Origin: Gammaproteobacteria bacterium
GTDB lineage: Bacteria > Pseudomonadota > Gammaproteobacteria > Steroidobacterales > Steroidobacteraceae
Reading direction: 5' to 3'
Length of the DNA stretch: 9,743 nt
NCBI GenBank assembly: GCA_003162555.1
Contig: PMNQ01000015.1
Coordinates: forward strand, 1 to 9,743
The number at the start of each line of letters is the position of its first letter. Positions within the stretch are counted from its first letter, which is position 1. Both the position numbers and the translations under genes were made by a program. Positions 1 through 6,252 of this stretch are shown piece by piece. Under the pieces are notes generated by a model that worked only from the letters and a program-made list of their open reading frames with translations, did no database searches and was not told the origin of the DNA.

Positions 1-58
1 AACCCCCGCTTGTGCCTGCGCCTGTGCCAAATTCAACGGCAACGTATCGTTACAGGCG

Positions 59-157
59 GGCCGGCCCAGTTTTGTACAGGGCGGCGTTGCTCCTCCCTCA
101 TGTACATCAAGTACACATCGGTCGTCGCGCCTTGCCCTGTGCAAAACTGGGCACGGC
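59..157. repeat. Long imperfect palindrome with nested small palindrome (intergenic repeat)
   Basis: The 19-base arms at 64-82 and 134-152 are reverse complements except for one position (T75 opposite G141, a wobble pair in plus-strand RNA). Pairing continues outward through the GGCCG/CGGCC ends. Inside the loop is a second small inverted repeat, TGTAC (101-105) and GTACA (111-115), separated by ATCAA. The element starts 30 bases beyond the stop codon of the kinase gene. There is no T-run on either side, so a classic intrinsic terminator is not supported. The form (GC-rich arms, nested palindrome, intergenic) resembles dispersed REP/MITE-like elements, but multiplicity cannot be seen from one copy. 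Confidence 0.7.
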
Positions 158-186
158 CGCATTGATGTTCTAAGTGTGAACAGGCC

Positions 187-1704
187 CTAGCTGCCGGGCA
201 CGCGTAGCGCGGCTGCGACCGCCTCGAGAAAGCGCTGATAGCGCGCCTGCAGTGCCGGGTCCGCTTGCGGCTCCCAGGTTTGCGTCGGCGCGCGCTGCCA
301 CTGCGCTGTCAATTCCGGCGCCGCGAGCCGCGCCACGCCGCGGGCGCTGGCTTCTGCCGCCGTGACCTGCACCGGCAATCCCAGCAAGGACGCCAGTTTC
401 TGGCACAGCCATTGCGAGCGGCTCATGCCACCGGCCAGCAGCACACACTGCGGAGGTCCGGACTGCTGCACCAGCAGCGTGGCGTTGGCAGCAATCATGA
501 AGGCAATGCTTTCGATCACGGCGGCAAAGCGCGGCAGCAACTCTGCCGTGCCGCCGCCGTCGACGCCGCCGCTGCCCGCGCCGGCGGCGCTGTCGATGAA
601 ATGCGAATCCAGCGTCGGCCGCCACCATGGCGAGCCCAGACCGCCGATGCCGTTCACGAACACGGGCAGCGCGGTGCGCGCATCCAGCGATTCAAGCGCT
701 GCCCACAACGGCTGTTCCGCGCATTGATGCTGTGCGCAGAACCAGCTGACGGCGGCGCCGGCGCCGTTGACGGTGCCTTCGAGCGAATAGATCGCTGCAT
801 CGCCGTCTCGGTAAAGAACGCTGCCGAGGAGCGGCGCCGGTGCGGCGGGGCGCTCGAGCAGCGGTCGCTGGATGAACGCGCCGGTGCCGAGGTTCACGTA
901 GACAACAGCTGGATCCGCGGCGCCTTCGGACCAGGGCACCGCCGACTGATCGCCGGTGACCGCGCACAGTTCCACTGCGTAATCGGGCAGCCGCAGCATG
1001 CCCCAGGCGCCGCGCGTGGGCGCGTGCGCCGGCAACCACGCCAGATCGATCGCAAACAGCCCAAGCAATTCCGCGGACCAGTCGAGCCGCCGCGAATCCA
1101 GCAGCAAGGTGCGCGAAGCGTTCGCCGCGTCGACGCGCGCTGAGCGTGCGTCGCAGGCGTTGCCCGCAGCGCCTGCATTGTTTGCATTGAGATGCATCGC
1201 GAGATAACTGGCCAGCGGCGCGGCCAGCAGCCGGCCGGCCGCGGCGGCCTGCGCGACGTCAGGCAGGTGATCCAGACACCAGCGCAGCTTGCTGGCGCCG
1301 TAATGGGCCGAGAGCGGGAGGCCAGTGAGCTCGCGGATGCGCGCGGCTTGTGGCGCCAGCGTCTGCAGCCAGGCGGCATTGCGGTGATCCTGCCACGACA
1401 GGGCCGGCGCGAGCGCCCGGCCGTCTTCGCGCGAACAGCAGACGATGGTCGAGCGTTGAACGGCGAGTCCTGCCGCGCGCAACTTCAGGGCCGGTTGTCG
1501 GGCGCGCGCCTGCGATACGGCCTCGCGCGCTGCGCTGCGGAGCGACTGCACCAGTTCGTCGGCGTCCTGCTCGACCTCGGCGGCACCGCGGCGCACTGTG
1601 GCCACCGGCACTGAGGCAGCGGCGAGCAGCGCTCCCGATTCATCGAACAGGCAGGCGCGGCTGGCGTGGCTGCCCTGGTCGAGGGCGAGCACGCAGCGGC
1701 TCAT
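187..1704 (-). CDS. glpK: FGGY-family carbohydrate kinase, glycerol kinase-like
   Basis: Cytoplasmic sugar/polyol kinase of 505 residues, the usual length of bacterial glycerol kinase, which makes glycerol-3-phosphate from glycerol and ATP. Visible family blocks are the N-terminal ALDQGSHASRA with Asp9, the QRSTIV block (83-88), ALSWQDHR (101-108), ANASRTLLLD (194-203), the catalytic GDQ with Asp252, NLGTGAF (271-277), YSLEGTVNGAG (306-316) and the nucleotide-binding LLAGGMSRSQWL block (422-433). It is the last gene of the glycerol operon; its ATG overlaps the TGA of the upstream dehydrogenase by 4 bases, which supports both the start and translational coupling. Oddities: the canonical QRE motif is QRS (Ser85 where E. 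coli GlpK has Glu84), and the position of E. coli Tyr135 appears to be His134. Both are glycerol contacts in E. coli GlpK, so the substrate could be a different small polyol. The family is certain; glycerol as substrate is inferred mainly from the neighbours. Confidence 0.85.
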   Translation of the reverse strand: MSRCVLALDQGSHASRACLFDESGALLAAASVPVATVRRGAAEVEQDADELVQSLRSAAREAVSQARARQPALKLRAAGLAVQRSTIVCCSREDGRALAPALSWQDHRNAAWLQTLAPQAARIRELTGLPLSAHYGASKLRWCLDHLPDVAQAAAAGRLLAAPLASYLAMHLNANNAGAAGNACDARSARVDAANASRTLLLDSRRLDWSAELLGLFAIDLAWLPAHAPTRGAWGMLRLPDYAVELCAVTGDQSAVPWSEGAADPAVVYVNLGTGAFIQRPLLERPAAPAPLLGSVLYRDGDAAIYSLEGTVNGAGAAVSWFCAQHQCAEQPLWAALESLDARTALPVFVNGIGGLGSPWWRPTLDSHFIDSAAGAGSGGVDGGGTAELLPRFAAVIESIAFMIAANATLLVQQSGPPQCVLLAGGMSRSQWLCQKLASLLGLPVQVTAAEASARGVARLAAPELTAQWQRAPTQTWEPQADPALQARYQRFLEAVAAALRVPGS

Positions 1705-2882
1705 GCCGGACGCAGCTCCAGCTGGTCGGTGCGCGCCTTTGCGCTGCGGGTGGGCAACGAAGGCGCGATCTGAGCCTGCACCCGCGCCGCCACCGCCCGC
1801 CAGGTCGTGAGCTTGCCGCCATAGATAGACAGCACGCGCGGCCGCGCGCTGCGATCGGGCACCAGCATGGTTTCGCGCGAGCGATGAAAGGCGTGGCCGC
1901 CACCGGCTGGCAGTACCCGCAGGCCCGCAAATTCGCCGCGCAGCTCAGATGCAGCCGGATCGCGGAAGCGCGGAAAATAATGTCGCAGCACGCCCAGCAG
2001 GTAATGCACTTCGTGCGGCCCTGGTGCCACCGTGGCCGGATCGCCGTGGAAACGCACTTCGGTGGTGCCCACCATGAGCTGACCGCGAAACGGCATGACG
2101 AAAATCGCGCGGCCGTCGCGCGGACTCTCCAGGTAGTAGACGCCGCGCTGTGGCGGCCCGTCGAGCAGCAGGTGCGTGCCCTGCACCAGCTCGAGCTTTG
2201 GAACGCTGATCGGGGGCGTGATGCTGCGCGCCAGTGTTTCCGCCCAGGGACCGGCGGCATTGACCAGCACGCGCGCGGCACACTCGCGCTCGGCGCCGCC
2301 CTGCAGGTAGCGCACCTGCACGCCGTCCGTGGTCAGCGCCGCGCCGGTGCAACGCGCCGGCAGCGCCAGTTCGGCGCCCAGTGATTGCGCCGAGCGCATC
2401 ACCGCCGCGGTGAGCAACGTGTCGTCGGTCTGCGCGTCGTGGTACCAGAAGACCTGCCGCAGTCCGTGCAGATCGAGCCCGTCGAGCGACGCCCAATCAC
2501 TGCGCGGCACGGTGCCGAAATGCGCCGTCGAGTCGAGCCCGGCGAGCAGCGCGTACAGCGAGAGTCCAATGCGCAATTGCCAGGACTTGCGCCGGCTGTG
2601 CTCGTACAGCGGAATATAGAACTTCTGCAGATGCACGAGATCGGGTGCGAGACGCAGCAGCAGCGCGCGTTCGTGCAGACTCTCGCGTACCAGCCGCAAC
2701 TGGCCGGATTCCAGGTAGCGTAAGCCCCCGTGTATCAGCTTGCTTGAGCGGCTCGATGAACCCGCGGCCAGCGCGCTCTGTTCGAGCAGCAATACGCTGT
2801 GTCCCGCGGCAGCCGCGGCCTGTGCGACGCCGGCGCCGTGTATGCCACCGCCAGCCACGACCACGTCGAAGCTCCCGCTCAT
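1701..2882 (-). CDS. glpD: FAD-dependent glycerol-3-phosphate dehydrogenase (GlpD-like, short form)
   Basis: Membrane-associated flavoenzyme that oxidises sn-glycerol-3-phosphate to dihydroxyacetone phosphate and feeds electrons to quinone. The 393-residue product starts with a dinucleotide-binding fold (GGGIHGAG at 11-18, Glu34 ending the second strand). The GlpD signature GSSSRSSKLIHGGLRYLE follows at 41-58, then YHDAQTDD (147-154), VNAAGPW (197-203), GTHLLL (225-230), VGTTEV (261-266), AGLRVL (309-314) and the FAD-contact block YGGKLTTWR (344-352). It is about 100 residues shorter than E. coli GlpD: it ends soon after the last FAD block, so the usual C-terminal helical domain is missing. 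The end is a clean TGA overlapping the next gene's ATG, so this is not a window or frameshift artefact. The start ATG overlaps the TGA of the phosphodiesterase gene by 4 bases. It is the middle gene of a three-gene glycerol operon. Confidence 0.92.
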   Translation of the reverse strand: MSGSFDVVVAGGGIHGAGVAQAAAAAGHSVLLLEQSALAAGSSSRSSKLIHGGLRYLESGQLRLVRESLHERALLLRLAPDLVHLQKFYIPLYEHSRRKSWQLRIGLSLYALLAGLDSTAHFGTVPRSDWASLDGLDLHGLRQVFWYHDAQTDDTLLTAAVMRSAQSLGAELALPARCTGAALTTDGVQVRYLQGGAERECAARVLVNAAGPWAETLARSITPPISVPKLELVQGTHLLLDGPPQRGVYYLESPRDGRAIFVMPFRGQLMVGTTEVRFHGDPATVAPGPHEVHYLLGVLRHYFPRFRDPAASELRGEFAGLRVLPAGGGHAFHRSRETMLVPDRSARPRVLSIYGGKLTTWRAVAARVQAQIAPSLPTRSAKARTDQLELRPA

Positions 2883-3634
2883 GGCGCGGCGCGCAGTCCG
2901 CGCAGTGCGTCGGACATTTCGCGGATCGCCATCGTTTCGACATAGTCGGCGCCGCGTTCCGCCAGGCCAAGCGCCAACGGCAGCGTTGCAACTTCGTAGA
3001 TGACCCAGCGCCAGGGACCCGGCCAGAGCCTTGCGGGCGGCGGAATCTTGCGGTGATCGCAGAACAGGAACTGCGGCTGCAGCGTCTGGTACTTCAGCCG
3101 GCTGTGATCGTCGGCCGCGTCGAGCACCCAGCCGATCGGTGCATCGCCGAGGCGACGCGCGCGGTGGATCGCGGCCAGGTCAAACGAGATCACGACGCAT
3201 TGCGTGCGCCAGGGCCTGAGCACCTCGAGCACCTGCGAGACGACGTGGTCATGCCCGAACTGCGCCAGGCTGGCGCGCTTGATCTCGATGAACAGCGTGA
3301 TCTCGGGCCGCCCGGTGAGCAACTGCAGCACGTCGCGCAACAGCGGCAGCCGCGTGCCGGTGAAACGCATGCCGAACCGCTGGGTCTCCGCGGCCTCGAT
3401 GCTCGCGAGCTCATTTGCGTCGTGATCGAACACGCTGCCCGGGAGTCCGGTGGTGCGCGCCAGCAGGTGATCGTGGATGACGACCGGTACGCCGTCGCGG
3501 CTGAGCTGCACATCCAGCTCCAGAAAGCGCACGCCCAGCTCGAGCGCCGAAGCGAAGGCCGGCAGGGTATTCTCCGGGAACTCCGCGGCGTTGCCGCGAT
3601 GTGCCACCAGATGTATGAGCCGCGTTGCGTTCAA
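2879..3634 (-). CDS. ugpQ: Glycerophosphodiester phosphodiesterase (GDPD/UgpQ-like)
   Basis: Probably cytoplasmic enzyme that hydrolyses glycerophosphodiesters (deacylated phospholipids) to an alcohol and glycerol-3-phosphate, the substrate of the next gene in the operon. Numbered from the start chosen here (251 residues, normal for UgpQ), it shows AHRG (11-14), PENT (20-23), the metal/catalytic LELDVQLSRDG (38-48, Glu39 and Asp41), IHD (53-55, His54) and FIEIK (115-119, Glu117). The start is uncertain. The frame is open up to a GTG at 3742, but that lies at or before the expected transcription start of the TATAAT box at 3745-3750, and the extra residues have no family homology that I can see. 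The TTG at 3634, behind a weak GGTAGG, gives a normal GDPD N-terminus. A GTG at 3712 is another option. No signal peptide is evident from the TTG start. Confidence 0.88.
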   Translation of the reverse strand: MNATRLIHLVAHRGNAAEFPENTLPAFASALELGVRFLELDVQLSRDGVPVVIHDHLLARTTGLPGSVFDHDANELASIEAAETQRFGMRFTGTRLPLLRDVLQLLTGRPEITLFIEIKRASLAQFGHDHVVSQVLEVLRPWRTQCVVISFDLAAIHRARRLGDAPIGWVLDAADDHSRLKYQTLQPQFLFCDHRKIPPPARLWPGPWRWVIYEVATLPLALGLAERGADYVETMAIREMSDALRGLRAAP

Positions 3635-3744
3635 GCTGCCTACCGCGCAATGTCGCCGGCCGCAGACGTCGCAGCCACTGCCGGAGCCGCGCTGGCTGTG
3701 CGAGGATCGCACGGCGCCGAGGCGGGTCCCGGATCCAGCCACAA

Positions 3745-3750
3745 ATTATA
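3745..3750 (-). promoter_or_regulatory. Candidate -10 box (TATAAT) of the glycerol operon
   Basis: Read on the minus strand this is a perfect TATAAT in an otherwise GC-rich stretch, about 110 bases upstream of the TTG start of the phosphodiesterase gene. No good TTGACA-like -35 is present at 16-18 bases spacing, so an activator or another sigma factor may be needed. Its position makes the upstream GTG at 3742 an unlikely translation start. No clear operator palindrome was found beside it. Confidence 0.45.
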
Positions 3751-3764
3751 GCGGGGTGCGCGGC

Positions 3765-5018
3765 ATGAATAGTGGAACGCCAGTACGAACTGCGTTGCTG
3801 GCCGTCTGCGCCCTGCTGCTGCAGAGCTCCTGCGGTGGTGGCGGAGGGAGCCTCCAAAGTGTGCCGCCACCGCCGCCGCCGCCCAGTGGTCTGACGTTGA
3901 GCGTCACGCGCGTATTCCCGTCGCTGCCAGCCTTCGACATGCCGGTTGGCGCGTTGCAGGCGCCGGGCGATGCCAGCCGCTGGTTCGTCGTCGAGCAGAG
4001 CGGGCACATACGGGTGTTCGACAACCAGCCCGCCGTCAGCACTGCCAGCGATTTCCTCGACATCAGCGGCGAGGTGACCTGCTGCGGCGAGACCGGGCTG
4101 CTCGGTATCGCCTTCCACCCGGACTTCGCCACGAATCATCGCGCCTTCGTTTCCTATACCACCACCACCGTGAGTGGCCAACTCGTCTCGCGCCTGTCTG
4201 AATTCCTCAGCAACGACGGTGGTGCGACACTCGATGCGACAACCGAATCCGTGCTGATCGAGGTCAACCAGCCAGAGGCCAATCACAAGGGCGGACACGT
4301 CGTGTTTGGGGCCGACGGCCTGCTTTACCTGGGCTTTGGCGATGGTGGTGGCGGCGGCGACATGCATGGCACGATCGGCAATGGTCAGGACCTCGATACG
4401 CTGCTCGGCAAGATGCTGCGCATCGATGTGGACAGCGCTGTCGCGCCATATGGCATCCCCGCTGACAATCCTTACGCGGCCAATGCGAACTGCGGCGCCA
4501 GCGGCGGCACGGGCACGGCGCCGTGCGCGGAGATCTACGCCTCGGGCCTGCGCAATCCCTGGCAATACAGTTTTGACCGCAGCAGCGGCGCGCTGTGGAT
4601 CGGCGATGTGGGCCAGAGTGCCTGGGAAGAAGTCGATCGCGTCACAGCGCCGGGGGTCAATCTCGGCTGGCGCTGCCGCGAAGGCGCGCACGTCTACAAC
4701 TCGAGCTGCGGCCCCGCCACGGTTCTGACCGATCCGGTGGCGGAATATTCGCACAATCCGGAAATTGCGATTACCGGTGGTTTCGTCTATCGCGGCAGCC
4801 TGTATCCGGCGCTGATCGGGCAATACGTGTGCGCCGATTATGGCAGCGGCCGCTTTTTCCATTTTGATGCGGCGACCAGTGCGAGCTCCACGCTGGAGAT
4901 GGCCAGCGCCGGCAGCAGCGGCATCAATCCATCGGCGTTTGCGCAAGGCGAGGATGGCGAGCTGTATCTGCTCGACTACGGATCGGGCGGCATCTACGCG
5001 CTGGTGGCGACGTCCTGA
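3765..5018 (+). CDS. Exported PQQ-dependent sugar dehydrogenase-like protein (GSDH family), putative lipoprotein
   Basis: A 417-residue relative of soluble PQQ-dependent glucose/aldose sugar dehydrogenases (YliI/Asd type), beta-propeller enzymes that oxidise aldoses outside the cytoplasm. Residues 1-22 form a signal peptide. Cys23 follows LLLQSS as a plausible lipobox (Gln at -3 is unusual), and a Gly-run and a Pro-run (24-40) form the tether. The propeller shows GLLGIAFHPDF (111-121), NHKGGHVVFGADGLLYLGFGDG (173-194) with the likely catalytic His, GKMLRIDVD (215-223) and SGLRNPWQYSFD (260-271) with the expected PQQ-contacting Arg263. Seven cysteines lie in the mature propeller, including a vicinal pair Cys106-Cys107. 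The ATG at 3765 has a GGGG-containing upstream stretch and gives a proper signal peptide; longer in-frame extension runs into the opposite-strand phosphodiesterase gene and is rejected. Sugar specificity cannot be told. The gene is monocistronic and convergent with the bactofilin gene. Confidence 0.87.
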   Translation: MNSGTPVRTALLAVCALLLQSSCGGGGGSLQSVPPPPPPPSGLTLSVTRVFPSLPAFDMPVGALQAPGDASRWFVVEQSGHIRVFDNQPAVSTASDFLDISGEVTCCGETGLLGIAFHPDFATNHRAFVSYTTTTVSGQLVSRLSEFLSNDGGATLDATTESVLIEVNQPEANHKGGHVVFGADGLLYLGFGDGGGGGDMHGTIGNGQDLDTLLGKMLRIDVDSAVAPYGIPADNPYAANANCGASGGTGTAPCAEIYASGLRNPWQYSFDRSSGALWIGDVGQSAWEEVDRVTAPGVNLGWRCREGAHVYNSSCGPATVLTDPVAEYSHNPEIAITGGFVYRGSLYPALIGQYVCADYGSGRFFHFDAATSASSTLEMASAGSSGINPSAFAQGEDGELYLLDYGSGGIYALVATS

Positions 5019-5034
5019 ATTGACGTCCCGAAAT

Positions 5035-5451
5035 CTAGCGGGCCGCGGGTTCCGGCACGGCCGCGCGTTTCTCGACGAACTGAATGATCGGCTCAGTGCC
5101 GGTACAGGCAATGTCGCCTTCGACCTGCGCACCGAGCGCGATGGCGATGCGCTTGGCCGTGACGCGGCCGTGCAGCCGGGCGCTGGCGCCGATTTCCAGT
5201 TTGTCCGCGACGGTGATGTCGCCGATCACGGTGCCGGCGATGACGGCGCAGTCGGCTTGCAGGTCGCCTTCCCAGCGTCCGCCACTCGAAATCGCTACTT
5301 CGCCGCCGACACGGCCGTTGCCCTGCACCGCGCCGTTCACGAGCAGCGCGCCCCTGGTGTCGATGTCGCCCTGCAGGTTCGTGTGCTGCGCGATCAAAGT
5401 GGGCGTCGAACCCAGGCGGTCCAGCAGCCGGCGGCGTGGCATTTCACTCAT
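5035..5451 (-). CDS. Bactofilin (polymer-forming cytoskeletal protein, DUF583)
   Basis: A 138-residue protein of the bactofilin family, which forms nucleotide-free beta-helical filaments on the inner face of the membrane and helps organise cell-wall enzymes and cell shape. The core (about 17-112) is a run of short beta-rung repeats with Gly at turns: TNLQGDIDTRGALLVNGAVQG, then GGEVAISSGGRWEGDLQ, VIGDITVADKLEIGASARLHG, and a rung ending in GAQVEGDIACTG. Short basic N-terminal (MPRRRLLDRL) and Ala/Pro C-terminal tails flank the core, as is usual. The start at 5451 is the first Met before the basic tail; Met4 (5442) is an alternative. Longer extension upstream would overlap the divergent lipoprotein gene and is not credible. 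It ends 16 bases from the convergent dehydrogenase gene and diverges by 36 bases from the SPOR lipoprotein gene, so the two cell-envelope genes may share a control region. Confidence 0.9.
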   Translation of the reverse strand: MSEMPRRRLLDRLGSTPTLIAQHTNLQGDIDTRGALLVNGAVQGNGRVGGEVAISSGGRWEGDLQADCAVIAGTVIGDITVADKLEIGASARLHGRVTAKRIAIALGAQVEGDIACTGTEPIIQFVEKRAAVPEPAAR

Positions 5452-5456
5452 GCTGT

Positions 5457-5462
5457 TACAAT
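5457..5462 (+). promoter_or_regulatory. Candidate -10 box in the 36-base divergent spacer
   Basis: TACAAT (5/6 match to TATAAT) on the plus strand, expected to start transcription near 5469, just upstream of a good ribosome site (GGAG at 5478-5481, six bases before the ATG at 5488). No convincing -35 was seen, because the upstream sequence is the start of the bactofilin gene. On the other strand the same bases give a weaker TATTGT. Confidence 0.35.
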
Positions 5463-5487
5463 ATCCGACCTCGCCGTGGAGAAAAGA

Positions 5488-6252
5488 ATGCGCAAGTCTC
5501 AGATTGGAGTGATCGCCATGCTGACGGCGATCACGATTGTGATGGTCGGCTGCAGCCGCGTGGGGGAGGACTGGAAAGCCGCGCAGGCCGCCGACACCAC
5601 CGAGGCCTACCAGGATTTCGTGCGCCAGCACCCGGACAGCGAGTTTGGCGTCCCCGCCCAGGAGCGGCTCAAGCAGCTCGCCGAGGACCGCGACTGGCAG
5701 GCCGCCTCCAAGGCCGACACGCTCGACGCCTACCAGCAGTTCGTGGCGACCCATGCCGACGGCAAATGGGCGCAGGAAGCGCGCGTGCGCATCGAGAATT
5801 TCCAGCTTACGGCCGGTGGCCAGGCGCCCCCGCCAGGCAGCGCCGGCAGTGCGACGCCCGCGGCGGGCGCGTCCGCGATGCCTGCGGTGGCGGCGCCGAC
5901 GATCGTGGCGCCGGGCAGTGCCGCGTCGTCCGCCAGTGCCAAGCCTGGGATCAAGCCAGCCGCGGCCGCCAAGCCGGCCGCCACCAGGACGGCTGTTGCC
6001 AAGTCGAGCGGGGGCGGGCATTACGCGCAGCTGGGCGCGTTCGGGTCGAAGGCCAGCGCCGAGGCTGCCTGGCACAAGCTCAATGGCCGCTTTGCCTCGC
6101 AGCTGAAATCGTTGCAGCCGCACTATGCGACGGCCAGTTCGCACGGCAAGACGGTGGTGCGCCTGCAGGTGGGGCTCTCCTCCGCGGAGCGGGCGCATGA
6201 GCTGTGCACTGCGCTGAAGAAGCAGTCGCAGGCCTGCATCCCCGTCAGCTGA
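5488..6252 (+). CDS. SPOR-domain lipoprotein with two tandem helical repeats
   Basis: A 254-residue envelope protein. Residues 1-21 are a signal peptide ending MVG, followed by Cys22 as the lipidated residue; Ser23 at +2 would favour outer-membrane sorting. Residues 28-107 contain a tandem duplication of about 41 residues (DWKAAQAADTTEAYQDFV at 28-45 and DWQAASKADTLDAYQQFV at 69-86), TPR-like helical hairpins. An Ala/Pro/Ser-rich linker (about 109-173) follows, then a SPOR domain (178-253: HYAQLGAFGSKASAEAAW, KTVVRLQVGL, ELC and QACIPV). SPOR domains bind peptidoglycan strands lacking stem peptides, typically at division sites. The start is set by GGAG six bases upstream. The stop overlaps the ATG of the first M16 gene by one base (TGATG), implying translational coupling. 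The exact role is unknown; a link to cell division or envelope remodelling is inferred from the domain and from the neighbouring bactofilin. Confidence 0.88.
   Translation: MRKSQIGVIAMLTAITIVMVGCSRVGEDWKAAQAADTTEAYQDFVRQHPDSEFGVPAQERLKQLAEDRDWQAASKADTLDAYQQFVATHADGKWAQEARVRIENFQLTAGGQAPPPGSAGSATPAAGASAMPAVAAPTIVAPGSAASSASAKPGIKPAAAAKPAATRTAVAKSSGGGHYAQLGAFGSKASAEAAWHKLNGRFASQLKSLQPHYATASSHGKTVVRLQVGLSSAERAHELCTALKKQSQACIPVS

Noticed and set aside
59..157. Intrinsic terminator for the glycerol operon
   Set aside because: The hairpin is large but is not followed by a T-run on the minus strand, and the loop holds about 50 bases, unlike a normal terminator.
187..3634. CRISPR, phage, toxin-antitoxin or defence genes anywhere in the window
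   Set aside because: No spaced direct repeats, integrase, transposase or small paired toxin-antitoxin frames were seen; all well-supported genes are metabolic or cell-envelope genes.
3477..3764. N-terminal extension of the PQQ dehydrogenase frame
   Set aside because: The frame is open upstream, but this part overlaps the phosphodiesterase gene and would bury the signal peptide that starts at the ATG at 3765.
3411..5132. A 573-codon minus-strand frame spanning the dehydrogenase gene
   Set aside because: It overlaps three real genes, has no recognisable domain, and its composition is that of a GC-driven shadow frame.
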